DNA from: an uncultured beta proteobacterium
GTDB taxonomy: Bacteria; Pseudomonadota; Gammaproteobacteria; Burkholderiales; Rhodocyclaceae
DNA length: 7,515 bases
Direction of reading: 5' to 3'
NCBI GenBank assembly: GCA_903910495.1
Contig: CAIVZW010000259.1
Coordinates: forward strand, 1 to 7,515
The notes under the pieces were generated by a model. It saw only the letters and a list, made by a program, of their open reading frames with translations. It was not told the origin of the DNA and did no database searches. The translations under genes and the position numbers were made by a program. Below are positions 1 to 6,206 of this stretch, piece by piece; within the stretch, counting starts at the first letter, position 1; the number at the start of each line of letters is the position of its first letter.

Positions 1-453
1 AAGGGCAATCCGCTGTTCCTGCGCATGCTGGCCGGCAATGCATTGAGCGTATTGCCACCGCTGGGCAAGATCCGCGATTTCGTGACCGATACCGATCCGC
101 AGCATCCGGGAACCATCGATCTGAAGAAATACGGCGCCCGGCTGTTCATTGATGCGGCGCGGATTTTTGCCATGGCGCATGACGTTGCGGCCACCAACAC
201 GGTGCAGCGCCTCAAGCTGGCCGCGGCGGTCATGAACATCTCGCCGGAGGAGGCCGCGGCGGCGATCGATGCCTTCAACTTCATCCAGCTCATGCGTTTG
301 CGCCATCAGCATTCGGAACAGGTGCAGGGGCGCGAGGGCGACAATCGGATCCGGCCGGACGAGCTCAACGAGGTTGAGCGGCGCATTCTCAAGGAGGCGT
401 TCAGGCAGGCGCGCAAGCTTCAGCAGCGGCTCAAGCTCGATTACCAGCTTTGA
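1..453 (+). CDS. DUF294-family putative nucleotidyltransferase / signal-transduction protein, C-terminal part (5' end outside window)
   Basis: The reading frame is open from base 1, so only the last 150 residues are present. They match what I know of the all-helical C-terminal substrate-binding domain (DUF294_C) of GlnD-like proteins that usually carry CBS domains and a DUF294 nucleotidyltransferase domain upstream. Visible hallmarks are the GNPLF...M opening, the D-LK-YG-RLFIDAARIFA segment (about residues 37-55), the A--NT-QRL motif (about 62-71), and the F-F-Q-MRLRHQ stretch followed by RI-P-ELN--ERR-LKEAFRQ at the end. The catalytic nucleotidyltransferase residues would lie outside the window, so activity cannot be judged. 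The stop codon sits 2 bases before the exonuclease ATG, which suggests translational coupling. Members of this family often sit beside VC_2705-type symporters (recalled knowledge), so a role in sensing or modulating transport is plausible but inferred. Confidence 0.85.
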   Translation, partial: KGNPLFLRMLAGNALSVLPPLGKIRDFVTDTDPQHPGTIDLKKYGARLFIDAARIFAMAHDVAATNTVQRLKLAAAVMNISPEEAAAAIDAFNFIQLMRLRHQHSEQVQGREGDNRIRPDELNEVERRILKEAFRQARKLQQRLKLDYQL

Positions 454-455
454 TC

Positions 456-1175
456 ATGTCCTGGTTCCCCGACCTTTTCAGCAGAGTAACAGCGCAGCGG
501 AAGGTGCTTCTCACGCCCGGGCAGCGTCAAGCCATCGCGGCCTGGCAGAAGTTGCCGGCAGCAGACTTGACGAGCTCGCATACGAACATCCGTTACGTGA
601 TTGTCGATGTCGAAACCAGCGGCCTGAACATGAAGAAGGATTGCCTGATCTCGATCGGTGCGGTGGCCCTGGTCGAGGGGAAAATGGATTTCAACGATGC
701 CTTTCAGGTGGTGCTGCGCCAGGATCAGGTCAGTGCCCACGAAAACATCCTGATTCATGGCATCGGCGGTTCGGCGCAGAGCGAAGGCATGGAACCGGCT
801 GAAGCGCTGCTGGCGTTTCTTCGGTATATTGGCAAAGCGCCGCTGGTGGCTTATCACGCTTTTTTTGATCAGTCGATGATCGACAAAGCAATGAGAAACT
901 ATCTCGGCATGGCAGTCGGCCAGACATGGATCGATCTGGCGTGGGTACTGCCTGATTTCTTCAAATACCGTGCGGACGCCCGAGTCCCTCTGGATGACTG
1001 GCTCCGGCTTTTTAATATCGAAAACATTTTGCGCCATAACGCCGTTTCCGATGCTTACGCAACAGCCAAACTGTTGCAGGTGGCCATTGCCCATGGCGTG
1101 CACAAGGGCGCTGACTCGCCCGCCAGTTTCATTAAGATCGAGAAAGCGCGACGCTGGATGTATGAGAGCCGCTAA
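456..1175 (+). CDS. DnaQ-like DEDDh 3'-5' exonuclease
   Basis: A 239-residue protein of the DNA polymerase III epsilon/RNase T exonuclease superfamily, expected to remove nucleotides from 3' ends in the cytoplasm using two metal ions. All DEDDh motifs are visible: Exo I as DVETSG with D51 and E53, Exo II as AYHAFFD with D138, and Exo III as HNAVSD with H194 and D199; the accessory WIDL near D160 is also present. The first 45 residues are an extra N-terminal segment outside the fold. I chose ATG 456, two bases after the upstream stop. A TTG at 450 would overlap that stop and add two residues, and neither has a clear Shine-Dalgarno. It is not the replicative epsilon subunit by context, since it lies between a DUF294 gene and a symporter with a 9-base gap downstream. 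Substrate is unknown; DNA proofreading, RNA trimming or nucleotide-signal turnover are all possible. Confidence 0.9.
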   Translation: MSWFPDLFSRVTAQRKVLLTPGQRQAIAAWQKLPAADLTSSHTNIRYVIVDVETSGLNMKKDCLISIGAVALVEGKMDFNDAFQVVLRQDQVSAHENILIHGIGGSAQSEGMEPAEALLAFLRYIGKAPLVAYHAFFDQSMIDKAMRNYLGMAVGQTWIDLAWVLPDFFKYRADARVPLDDWLRLFNIENILRHNAVSDAYATAKLLQVAIAHGVHKGADSPASFIKIEKARRWMYESR

Positions 1176-1184
1176 ACACGCCCC

Positions 1185-3224
1185 ATGATCGATTCCTCCA
1201 ACCAGTTTCGTCGCTATTACGCCATCTATACGGTCAGTTTCTTTGCCTTCATTCTGACGCTCGGTGTCCTCGAACGTTATGGCATGCCGCCGCGCTGGAT
1301 TGGCTACGCCTTTCTTTTCCTGACCATCATCCTGTATGCGTCCATCGGCGTCATGGCACGAACATCCAACGTGGCCGAGTATTACGTCGCCGGGCGCAGG
1401 ATCCCGGCCATGTTCAACGGCATGGCCACCGGCGCCGACTGGATGAGCGCCGCGTCCTTCATCGGCCTGGCCGGTACGCTCTATCTGACGGGTTATCAGG
1501 GGCTGGCTTATGTGATGGGCTGGACCGGCGGCTATGTGCTGGTCGCTCTGCTGCTGGCCCCCTATCTGCGGCGTTTCGGGCAATACACTATTCCTGACTT
1601 TCTCGGTGCCCGCTATGGCGGTCATGCGGCGCGGCTGGTCGGGGTCTTCGCCACGGTTCTGGCCTCCTTCGTCTATGTGGTTGCACAGATTTACGGCGTG
1701 GGCGTGATTACCAGCCGCTTCGTCGGCCTGCAGTTCGAGATTGGCGTTTTTGTCGGTCTGGCCGGGATTCTGGTCTGCTCCTTTCTCGGCGGCATGCGTG
1801 CGGTTACCTGGACGCAGGTGGCCCAGTATCTGGTGCTGATCGTCGCCTACATTGCCCCGGTAGCGATGCTTTCGTACAAGGTGACCGGTGTTCCGGTGCC
1901 GCAGGTCATGTACGGGCAGGTACTGCAAAAAATCGAGTCGCTTGAGCACAGGATTTCAAGCGATCCCGCCGAAATCGATGTTCGCCACCTTTACCTTGCA
2001 CGCGCCGAAGCCTACTCTGAACGGATAAATGCCCTGCCTGAATCGCTCGCTGATGAGAGACGGTTGCTTTCCACCCAGATCGACCAGCTGAAAAATACCA
2101 ACGTGCAAATGCGCGAGGTCTTTGCCCTTGAGCGGCAGCGCCGGGACTTGCCGAAAACGCCCGAAGCCGCGCGTGAACACTGGAATCTGATGATACAGCA
2201 GGCCACCCAGCGTGGCGCAGAACTGACGCATCATGTCGAACCTTATGCAGGCAAGGATGAAGCCGAGAGCACTACGCTGCGCATCAATTTCATCACTCTG
2301 GTGTTTTGTCTGATGGTCGGTACGGCGGCCCTGCCGCACGTCCTGATGCGTTATTACACGACCCCCAGCGTACGTGAGGCGCGCAGTTCCGTTTTCTGGT
2401 CATTGCTGTTCATTCTAGCGCTTTATCTGACCGCTCCCGCCTATGCCGTTTTTGCCAAGTACGAGATTTACTCGCATCTGGTGGGCTCGGCCATCGATCA
2501 GCTTCCAGGCTGGGTTGGCGCGTGGGGGAAAGTCGGCCTGGTATCGATCGAGGATATCAACCGCGACGGCCTCCTGCAGCTTGCCGAACTCTCGCTCAAT
2601 CCCGATGTGATCGTGCTGGCCACACCCGAAATCGCCGGCTTGCCTTATGTCATTTCCGGGCTCGTTGCTGCCGGTGCGCTGGCCGCCGCCTTGTCGACGG
2701 CGGACGGGTTGTTACTGACGATTGCCAGCGCCCTGTCGCACGATGTCTATTACAAAGTCTTCAGGCCTCATGCGACAACCCAGTGGCGGCTGGTTGTCTC
2801 CAAGACGATCCTGCTCGTTGCTGCGGTACTGGCGGCCATGGTGGCTTCACAAAAACCGGCGACCATTCTGTTCATGGTGGCCTGGGCGTTTTCACTTGCC
2901 GGCGCGGCGTTCTTTCCCGCTCTGGTACTCGGAATTTTCTGGAAGCGCGCCAGCAGGGCCGGAGCGGTCAGTGGCATGGTGATCGGCCTGCTGGTGACGA
3001 TGTACTACATGGTACGTGTGCAGTTCGACACCATCCCGTGGCTCGGCATTCATGGCATCGGCATGGAACCCTGGCTGGGCATTCAGTCAACATCCTCCGG
3101 CGTCTGGGGCGTTGCCGTCGGTTTCCTGACCATCATTGCGGTCAGTCTGCTCGGTGATCCGCCAAGCCGTGCGACCCAGGATTTCGTTGAGAGCGTTCGT
3201 TACCCCGATACGCCTCCCCACTGA
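1185..3224 (+). CDS. Sodium:solute symporter, VC_2705 subfamily (ActP-like), paralogue 1, no adjacent small subunit
   Basis: A 679-residue inner-membrane protein of the sodium:solute symporter (SSS, TC 2.A.21) family with about 13-14 membrane segments. It probably imports a short monocarboxylate such as acetate with Na+; substrate is inferred from likeness to ActP. Family marks are EYYVAGRR (65-72), NGMATGADWMSAASF (78-92), the TIPDFLGAR stretch (135-143), GTAALPHVLMR (379-389), and ATPEIAGLPYVISGLV leading into ALSTADGLLLTIASALSHD (502-520), the region of the Na2 sodium site. Residues about 248-362 form a charged, helical insert between two membrane segments, placed in the periplasm by homology with ActP topology. 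Residues 457-468 match the EF-hand loop consensus. ATG 1185 is 9 bases after the exonuclease stop; the ribosome site is weak, suggesting coupling. Unlike most family members it has no DUF4212 gene directly upstream. No clear intrinsic terminator follows. Confidence 0.9.
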   Translation: MIDSSNQFRRYYAIYTVSFFAFILTLGVLERYGMPPRWIGYAFLFLTIILYASIGVMARTSNVAEYYVAGRRIPAMFNGMATGADWMSAASFIGLAGTLYLTGYQGLAYVMGWTGGYVLVALLLAPYLRRFGQYTIPDFLGARYGGHAARLVGVFATVLASFVYVVAQIYGVGVITSRFVGLQFEIGVFVGLAGILVCSFLGGMRAVTWTQVAQYLVLIVAYIAPVAMLSYKVTGVPVPQVMYGQVLQKIESLEHRISSDPAEIDVRHLYLARAEAYSERINALPESLADERRLLSTQIDQLKNTNVQMREVFALERQRRDLPKTPEAAREHWNLMIQQATQRGAELTHHVEPYAGKDEAESTTLRINFITLVFCLMVGTAALPHVLMRYYTTPSVREARSSVFWSLLFILALYLTAPAYAVFAKYEIYSHLVGSAIDQLPGWVGAWGKVGLVSIEDINRDGLLQLAELSLNPDVIVLATPEIAGLPYVISGLVAAGALAAALSTADGLLLTIASALSHDVYYKVFRPHATTQWRLVVSKTILLVAAVLAAMVASQKPATILFMVAWAFSLAGAAFFPALVLGIFWKRASRAGAVSGMVIGLLVTMYYMVRVQFDTIPWLGIHGIGMEPWLGIQSTSSGVWGVAVGFLTIIAVSLLGDPPSRATQDFVESVRYPDTPPH

Positions 3225-3297
3225 CCGTTGTTTCGGGATTGGCCGGCACTCCCCTGTATCTATTGATCCTAAAAACCGCAGTTGCAAGACAACGTAC

Positions 3298-3414
3298 CCT
3301 TCGATGCCCCGAAGGAAGTGCCCTTGGGGTGCCGGGGTCCAGAAGGTAAATCCACGCCAGCACTGGATACCGGGCTCTGCACTTCCTCCGGTCGCCTTCA
3401 CCGGTATGACGGAA
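3298..3414. repeat. REP-like composite palindromic intergenic repeat
   Basis: The stretch is built of several nested inverted repeats. CCTTCG (3298-3303) pairs with CGAAGG (3310-3315). CCCCGAAGG (3307-3315) pairs with CCTTGGGG (3322-3329) with one bulge. CGAAGGAAGTGC (3310-3321) pairs with GCACTTCCTCCG (3379-3390), 11 of 12. CCGGGGTCCAG (3332-3342) pairs with CTGGATACCGG (3363-3373), 9 of 11. CCGGT (3388-3392) pairs with ACCGG (3400-3404), followed by TATGACGG. The modules CTGGATACCGG and CCGGTATGACG are typical of dispersed repeats in betaproteobacterial genomes (recalled, not searched). It may double as a transcript-end or RNA-stability element for the upstream symporter mRNA. Confidence 0.55.
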
Positions 3415-3522
3415 CTTTCATACTTCATAGGGCCGAAGCAATAACAATGGATGGGGTTCTTACCCAGGCAACCATGGTCGCCCCAGAATTGATCCATGAG
3501 TACTTCGTATGAAATGTATTTC

Positions 3523-3550
3523 TTGCTTGGGAATGTAAGTTTCTTGTAAG
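3523..3550 (+). promoter_or_regulatory. Candidate sigma-70 promoter for the DUF4212-symporter operon
   Basis: A possible -35 TTGCTT (3523-3528) lies 16 bases before a possible -10 TGTAAG (3545-3550), in the most AT-rich part of the intergenic region. Each box matches four of six consensus bases, so the call is weak. If used, the transcript would carry a leader of about 170 bases containing the nested hairpin at 3558-3627. Confidence 0.3.
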
Positions 3551-3557
3551 TGTTGCA

Positions 3558-3627
3558 GCCGTATCCTTGCAGCAGTCTGAAGTGATGCGTGGGCGAGCCC
3601 GTGCATTGCTGAAGATTCGGATACGGC
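3558..3627 (+). promoter_or_regulatory. Nested inverted repeat: candidate structured leader RNA or operator
   Basis: Three stems stack in one long hairpin. The outer stem is GCCGTATCC (3558-3566) with GGATACGGC (3619-3627), 9 of 9. The middle stem is CAGCA (3570-3574) with TGCTG (3607-3611). The inner stem is ATGCGTGGG (3585-3593) with CCCGTGCAT (3598-3606), 9 pairs including two G-U, closed by a CGAG tetraloop; it abuts the middle stem on the right. As DNA, the inner part is a dyad of the form ATGC-N2-GGGC-N2-GCCC-N2-GCAT. It lies about 100-170 bases before the DUF4212 start codon. It could act as RNA (leader) or as a protein binding site; the sequence cannot decide. I recognise no known riboswitch class. 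Confidence 0.5.
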
Positions 3628-3643
3628 ATGAGTCACCTGGTCG

Positions 3644-3659
3644 GGGCCAGGGGATTGCT
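3644..3659 (+). promoter_or_regulatory. Candidate sigma-54 promoter for the DUF4212-symporter operon
   Basis: The bases GGGCCAG-N4-TTGCT carry the invariant GG (3645-3646) and GC (3657-3658) with the required ten bases between them. The -12 box TTGCT is perfect, while the -24 box matches TGGCACG at four of seven positions. Predicted transcription would start near 3670, about 57 bases before the ATG. If real, the dyad at 3585-3606 would sit at about -65 to -85, a plausible place for an enhancer-binding activator. Confidence 0.35.
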
Positions 3660-3726
3660 GAACATCCGCAAGGTGCCGGGATGATCACGGTTTCTTTCAG
3701 AATCTTCTCCACAGAAGGAGGGTCAG

Positions 3727-3990
3727 ATGCAGCTTACTCAGAAACATAAAGAGTACTGGCAACGAAATCTCCGTATGACAGCGATTCTGCTGGCCATATG
3801 GTTTGTGGTTACTTTCGTTGTCAGTTACTACGCTCGCGAACTCAGCGGAATCACGTTTCTTGGCTTCCCGTTCGGCTTTTACATGGGAGCCCAGGGGTCA
3901 CTGGTTATTTATGTGGTCATCATCTGGTTCTACGCCAGATACATGAATACTCTTGATGAAGAATATGGTGTTCATGAGGGGGATGACTAA
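3727..3990 (+). CDS. DUF4212 small subunit of a sodium:solute symporter (TIGR03647-like)
   Basis: An 87-residue membrane protein of the DUF4212 family, which almost always precedes VC_2705-type symporters and is regarded as their small subunit. It has a basic, aromatic N-terminus (KHKEYWQRNLR, about 6-16), a first membrane helix at about 17-35, the typical loop GFPFGFYMGAQGS (46-58), a second helix at about 55-71 ending in IWFYARYMN, and an acidic tail. Length is normal for the family. The start is set by the strong ribosome site AAGGAGG at 3715-3721, five bases before the ATG. Its stop overlaps the next start as TAATG, so the two subunits are translationally coupled. It is assumed to support assembly or activity of the large subunit in the inner membrane; its precise role is not known to me. 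It might also serve the upstream paralogue, which lacks its own. Confidence 0.92.
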   Translation: MQLTQKHKEYWQRNLRMTAILLAIWFVVTFVVSYYARELSGITFLGFPFGFYMGAQGSLVIYVVIIWFYARYMNTLDEEYGVHEGDD

Positions 3991-6080
3991 TGGCTACCCA
4001 ATCCGCAAACGCAACGTTTTTCAAGCAGTTGCAGAAGTACTATACCTTCTATACCGGTGGTTTCATTGCTTTCGTAATACTCGTCGGCGTACTCGAGCAA
4101 ATGGGGGTGCCGAACAAGATTCTCGGCTACATGTTCCTCGGCGCGACCATTCTGCTCTATGCCGGTATCGGCGTCATGTCGAAAACAGCAGACGTCGGCG
4201 AATACTACGTTGCCGGTCGGCGAGTTCCCGCGCTGTTCAACGGCATGGCCACCGGCGCCGACTGGATGTCGGCCGCGTCCTTCATCGGCATGGCCGGTAC
4301 GCTTTACCTGTCCGGGTATGACGGCCTGGCCTTCGTGATGGGCTGGACGGGGGGCTACTGTCTGGTCGCGCTGTTCCTCGCGCCATATCTGCGCAAATTC
4401 GGTCAATTCACGATTCCGGATTTTCTCGGTGCGCGTTTTGGTGGTCACATCCCGCGGGCAATAGGTGTTCTCGCCGCCATCCTCTGCTCGTTCACTTATG
4501 TGATCGCGCAGATTTACGGCGTCGGCATCATCACCTCCCGCTTTACCGGTCTTGAGTTTCAGGTGGGGGTGTTCGCCGGTCTGGCTGGCATTCTTGTCTG
4601 TTCCTTCCTCGGCGGCATGAAGGCAGTGACCTGGACGCAGGTCGCCCAGTACATCATCCTGATCTTTGCCTACATGATTCCCGTGGTCTGGCTGTCGGTG
4701 CAGCAAACCGGCATACCGGTCCCGCAGTTGGTCTATGGCTATCAGTTACAGAAGGTGGCCGCGCAAGAGAAGGTTTTCAACGACAAGACAACGCCGTTGG
4801 GTGCCAAGGAAGAATCGGTTCGCGCCATCTTCCGTGATCGCTCGGCCACTGCCGATGCCAACCTGAAAGGCCTGGAAACCGGTGGTGCTGCCTTCCTGAC
4901 CGCCGAAAAAGCCAAGCTGGAAGCCAAGGTCGTCGAGTTGAAGGCGGCAGCGGCTCCTGATGCCAAGGCCATCGCCGCCGCCGAGAAGTCAGCCAAGGAC
5001 TATCCGGCGGATGCAGCGGCGGCCAAGAAGGCCTGGACGGCGGCCAAGGCGGGTAATGCGGCACGGGCTGCTCCGGTCAAGGCGCATGCCGAGCCCTTTG
5101 GAGCCAAGGATGAAGCGGCAAGGGACATTGCCAAGAAGAACTTCCTGGCGCTAATTTTCTGTCTGATGGTCGGTACCGCGGCCCTGCCGCACATCCTGAT
5201 GCGTTTCTACACCACGCCCTCGGTCAAGCAAGCGCGTCAATCGGTGTTCTGGTCGCTGTTCTTCATCTTCCTGCTCTACTTTACCGCGCCGGCACTTGCG
5301 GTTCTGGCCAAATACGAGGTTTATCACAATCTTGTCGGCACGTCGTTTGCCGCGCTGCCGGCCTGGGTAGCCAACTGGCGGACCGTTGATCCTACGCTGA
5401 TGAACATTTCAGACATCAACATGGACGGTATCGTGCAACTGGCTGAAATCGTCATCGGCGGTGACCTGATCGTATTAGCAACGCCGGAAATCGCCGGTCT
5501 GCCGTATGTGATTTCGGGTCTGGTAGCCGCCGGTGGTCTGGCAGCGGCGCTTTCTACCGCGGATGGTCTGCTGCTGACCATTGCCAACGCCCTGTCGCAC
5601 GACGTGTATTACAAGATGATCGACCAGAACGCGACGACCACCCGCCGCATTCTCGTGTCCAAAGTCTTGTTGCTGATGGTTGCGGTGCTGGCAGCGTATG
5701 TGACCTCGCTCAAACCGGGAGACATTCTGTTCCTGGTCGGTGCGGCGTTCTCGCTGGCGGCTTCGGCTTTCTTCCCGGCGCTCGTCTGCGGCATCTTCTG
5801 GAAACGTGCCAACCAACTTGGCGCCATCCTCGGCATGACGCTCGGCCTGGGTGTCTGTGCCTACTACATGTACATGACCTATCCGTTCTTCGGGGTCAAT
5901 GCGCCGAAGTGGTGGGACATCAACCCGATCTCGGCCGGTATCTTCGGCATACCGATTGGTTTCATCGGCGTGATCGTTGGCACGCTGATCTCCCCGGCAC
6001 CGTCCAAGGAGGTTCAGGATCTGGTTGACCACGTTCGTTACCCGAGCCTGGATGGAGACCTCAATACCAATGCGGCCTGA
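3990..6080 (+). CDS. Sodium:solute symporter, VC_2705 subfamily (ActP-like), paralogue 2, large subunit
   Basis: A 696-residue SSS-family transporter of the inner membrane, probably a Na+-coupled importer of acetate or a similar monocarboxylate (substrate inferred). Membrane segments run from about 20-38 to 645-668. Core motifs are EYYVAGRR (71-78), NGMATGADWMSAASF (84-98), TIPDFLGAR (141-149), GTAALPHILMR (395-405), ATPEIAGLPYVISGLV (497-512) and ALSTADGLLLTIANALSHD (520-538), which includes the Na2-site region. Residues about 253-380 are a periplasmic insert, from about 299 on very rich in alanine and lysine and likely a helical bundle or coiled coil. Residues 475-486 fit the EF-hand loop consensus. 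The ATG overlaps the DUF4212 stop and is served by GAGGGGG (3976-3982), seven bases upstream. The membrane core is close to that of the symporter at 1185-3224; the insert is not. A strong terminator follows the stop by 24 bases. Confidence 0.93.
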   Translation: MATQSANATFFKQLQKYYTFYTGGFIAFVILVGVLEQMGVPNKILGYMFLGATILLYAGIGVMSKTADVGEYYVAGRRVPALFNGMATGADWMSAASFIGMAGTLYLSGYDGLAFVMGWTGGYCLVALFLAPYLRKFGQFTIPDFLGARFGGHIPRAIGVLAAILCSFTYVIAQIYGVGIITSRFTGLEFQVGVFAGLAGILVCSFLGGMKAVTWTQVAQYIILIFAYMIPVVWLSVQQTGIPVPQLVYGYQLQKVAAQEKVFNDKTTPLGAKEESVRAIFRDRSATADANLKGLETGGAAFLTAEKAKLEAKVVELKAAAAPDAKAIAAAEKSAKDYPADAAAAKKAWTAAKAGNAARAAPVKAHAEPFGAKDEAARDIAKKNFLALIFCLMVGTAALPHILMRFYTTPSVKQARQSVFWSLFFIFLLYFTAPALAVLAKYEVYHNLVGTSFAALPAWVANWRTVDPTLMNISDINMDGIVQLAEIVIGGDLIVLATPEIAGLPYVISGLVAAGGLAAALSTADGLLLTIANALSHDVYYKMIDQNATTTRRILVSKVLLLMVAVLAAYVTSLKPGDILFLVGAAFSLAASAFFPALVCGIFWKRANQLGAILGMTLGLGVCAYYMYMTYPFFGVNAPKWWDINPISAGIFGIPIGFIGVIVGTLISPAPSKEVQDLVDHVRYPSLDGDLNTNAA

Positions 6081-6103
6081 TGGATCAACGAGGTAGTCGC
6101 TTC

Positions 6104-6129
6104 AAGACCCGCTGCGGCGGGTCTTTTTT
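6104..6129 (+). terminator. Intrinsic terminator of the DUF4212-symporter operon
   Basis: AAGACCCGC (6104-6112) and GCGGGTCTT (6117-6125) form a perfect 9-bp stem with loop TGCG. The stem runs into six consecutive T (6124-6129). It lies just after the symporter stop codon. Confidence 0.93.
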
Positions 6130-6153
6130 ATTGCGCGATAGTGCTGGGCCATC

Positions 6154-6184
6154 AAGAAAGGGAGTGGAGCTGGAACGCTCTCCC
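6154..6184 (-). terminator. Possible intrinsic terminator of the TPR gene
   Basis: Read on the minus strand, GGGAG and AGC pair with GCT and CTCCC across a 6-base loop with a 3-base bulge, followed by TTTCTT (complement of 6154-6159). It lies 23 bases past the TPR gene stop. The bulge and short T-run make it weak. Confidence 0.4.
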
Positions 6185-6206
6185 GGACCGAGGGAACGCT
6201 TGTTCG

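Larger units (their letters stand above)
3225..3726. other. Non-coding intergenic region between the two symporter units
   Basis: About 500 bases without a credible gene. Small open frames here lack ribosome sites and family likeness. The first part (to about 3297) shows nothing definite and no T-rich terminator for the upstream symporter. Bases 3298-3414 are a palindromic REP-like repeat. Bases about 3415-3550 are more AT-rich and contain a possible sigma-70 promoter. Bases 3558-3627 form a nested inverted repeat, and 3644-3659 resemble a sigma-54 promoter. The strong ribosome site AAGGAGG at 3715-3721 for the DUF4212 gene ends the region. Confidence 0.8.

Noticed and set aside
456..1175. 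Exonuclease as DnaQ, the replicative proofreading subunit
   Set aside because: It shares the DEDDh motifs but has an unrelated N-terminal extension, and its operon context is transport rather than replication.
441..1949. Long minus-strand open frame of 502 codons
   Set aside because: It lies antisense to the exonuclease and first symporter, whose motifs are unmistakable. The translation is rich in H, Q, R and D with no domain, as expected of an antisense shadow in GC-rich DNA.
3416..3514. 8-bp inverted repeat TTTCATAC/GTATGAAA as ends of a tiny mobile element
   Set aside because: The arms are short, no target duplication is visible, and 8 matching bases over this distance can be chance.
3087..3629. 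Minus-strand open frame of 180 codons and other small frames in the intergenic region
   Set aside because: They run over the REP-like repeat and the hairpin, lack ribosome sites, and show no recognisable protein features.
3987..4706. Minus-strand open frame of 239 codons
   Set aside because: It is antisense to the second symporter and its translation resembles the antisense shadow at 441-1949, reflecting the paralogy of the sense genes rather than a real gene family.
4888..5112. Alanine/lysine-rich insert as a frameshift or assembly artefact
   Set aside because: The frame stays open, codon use matches the flanks, and the other paralogue carries an insert at the same position with the same exit motif.
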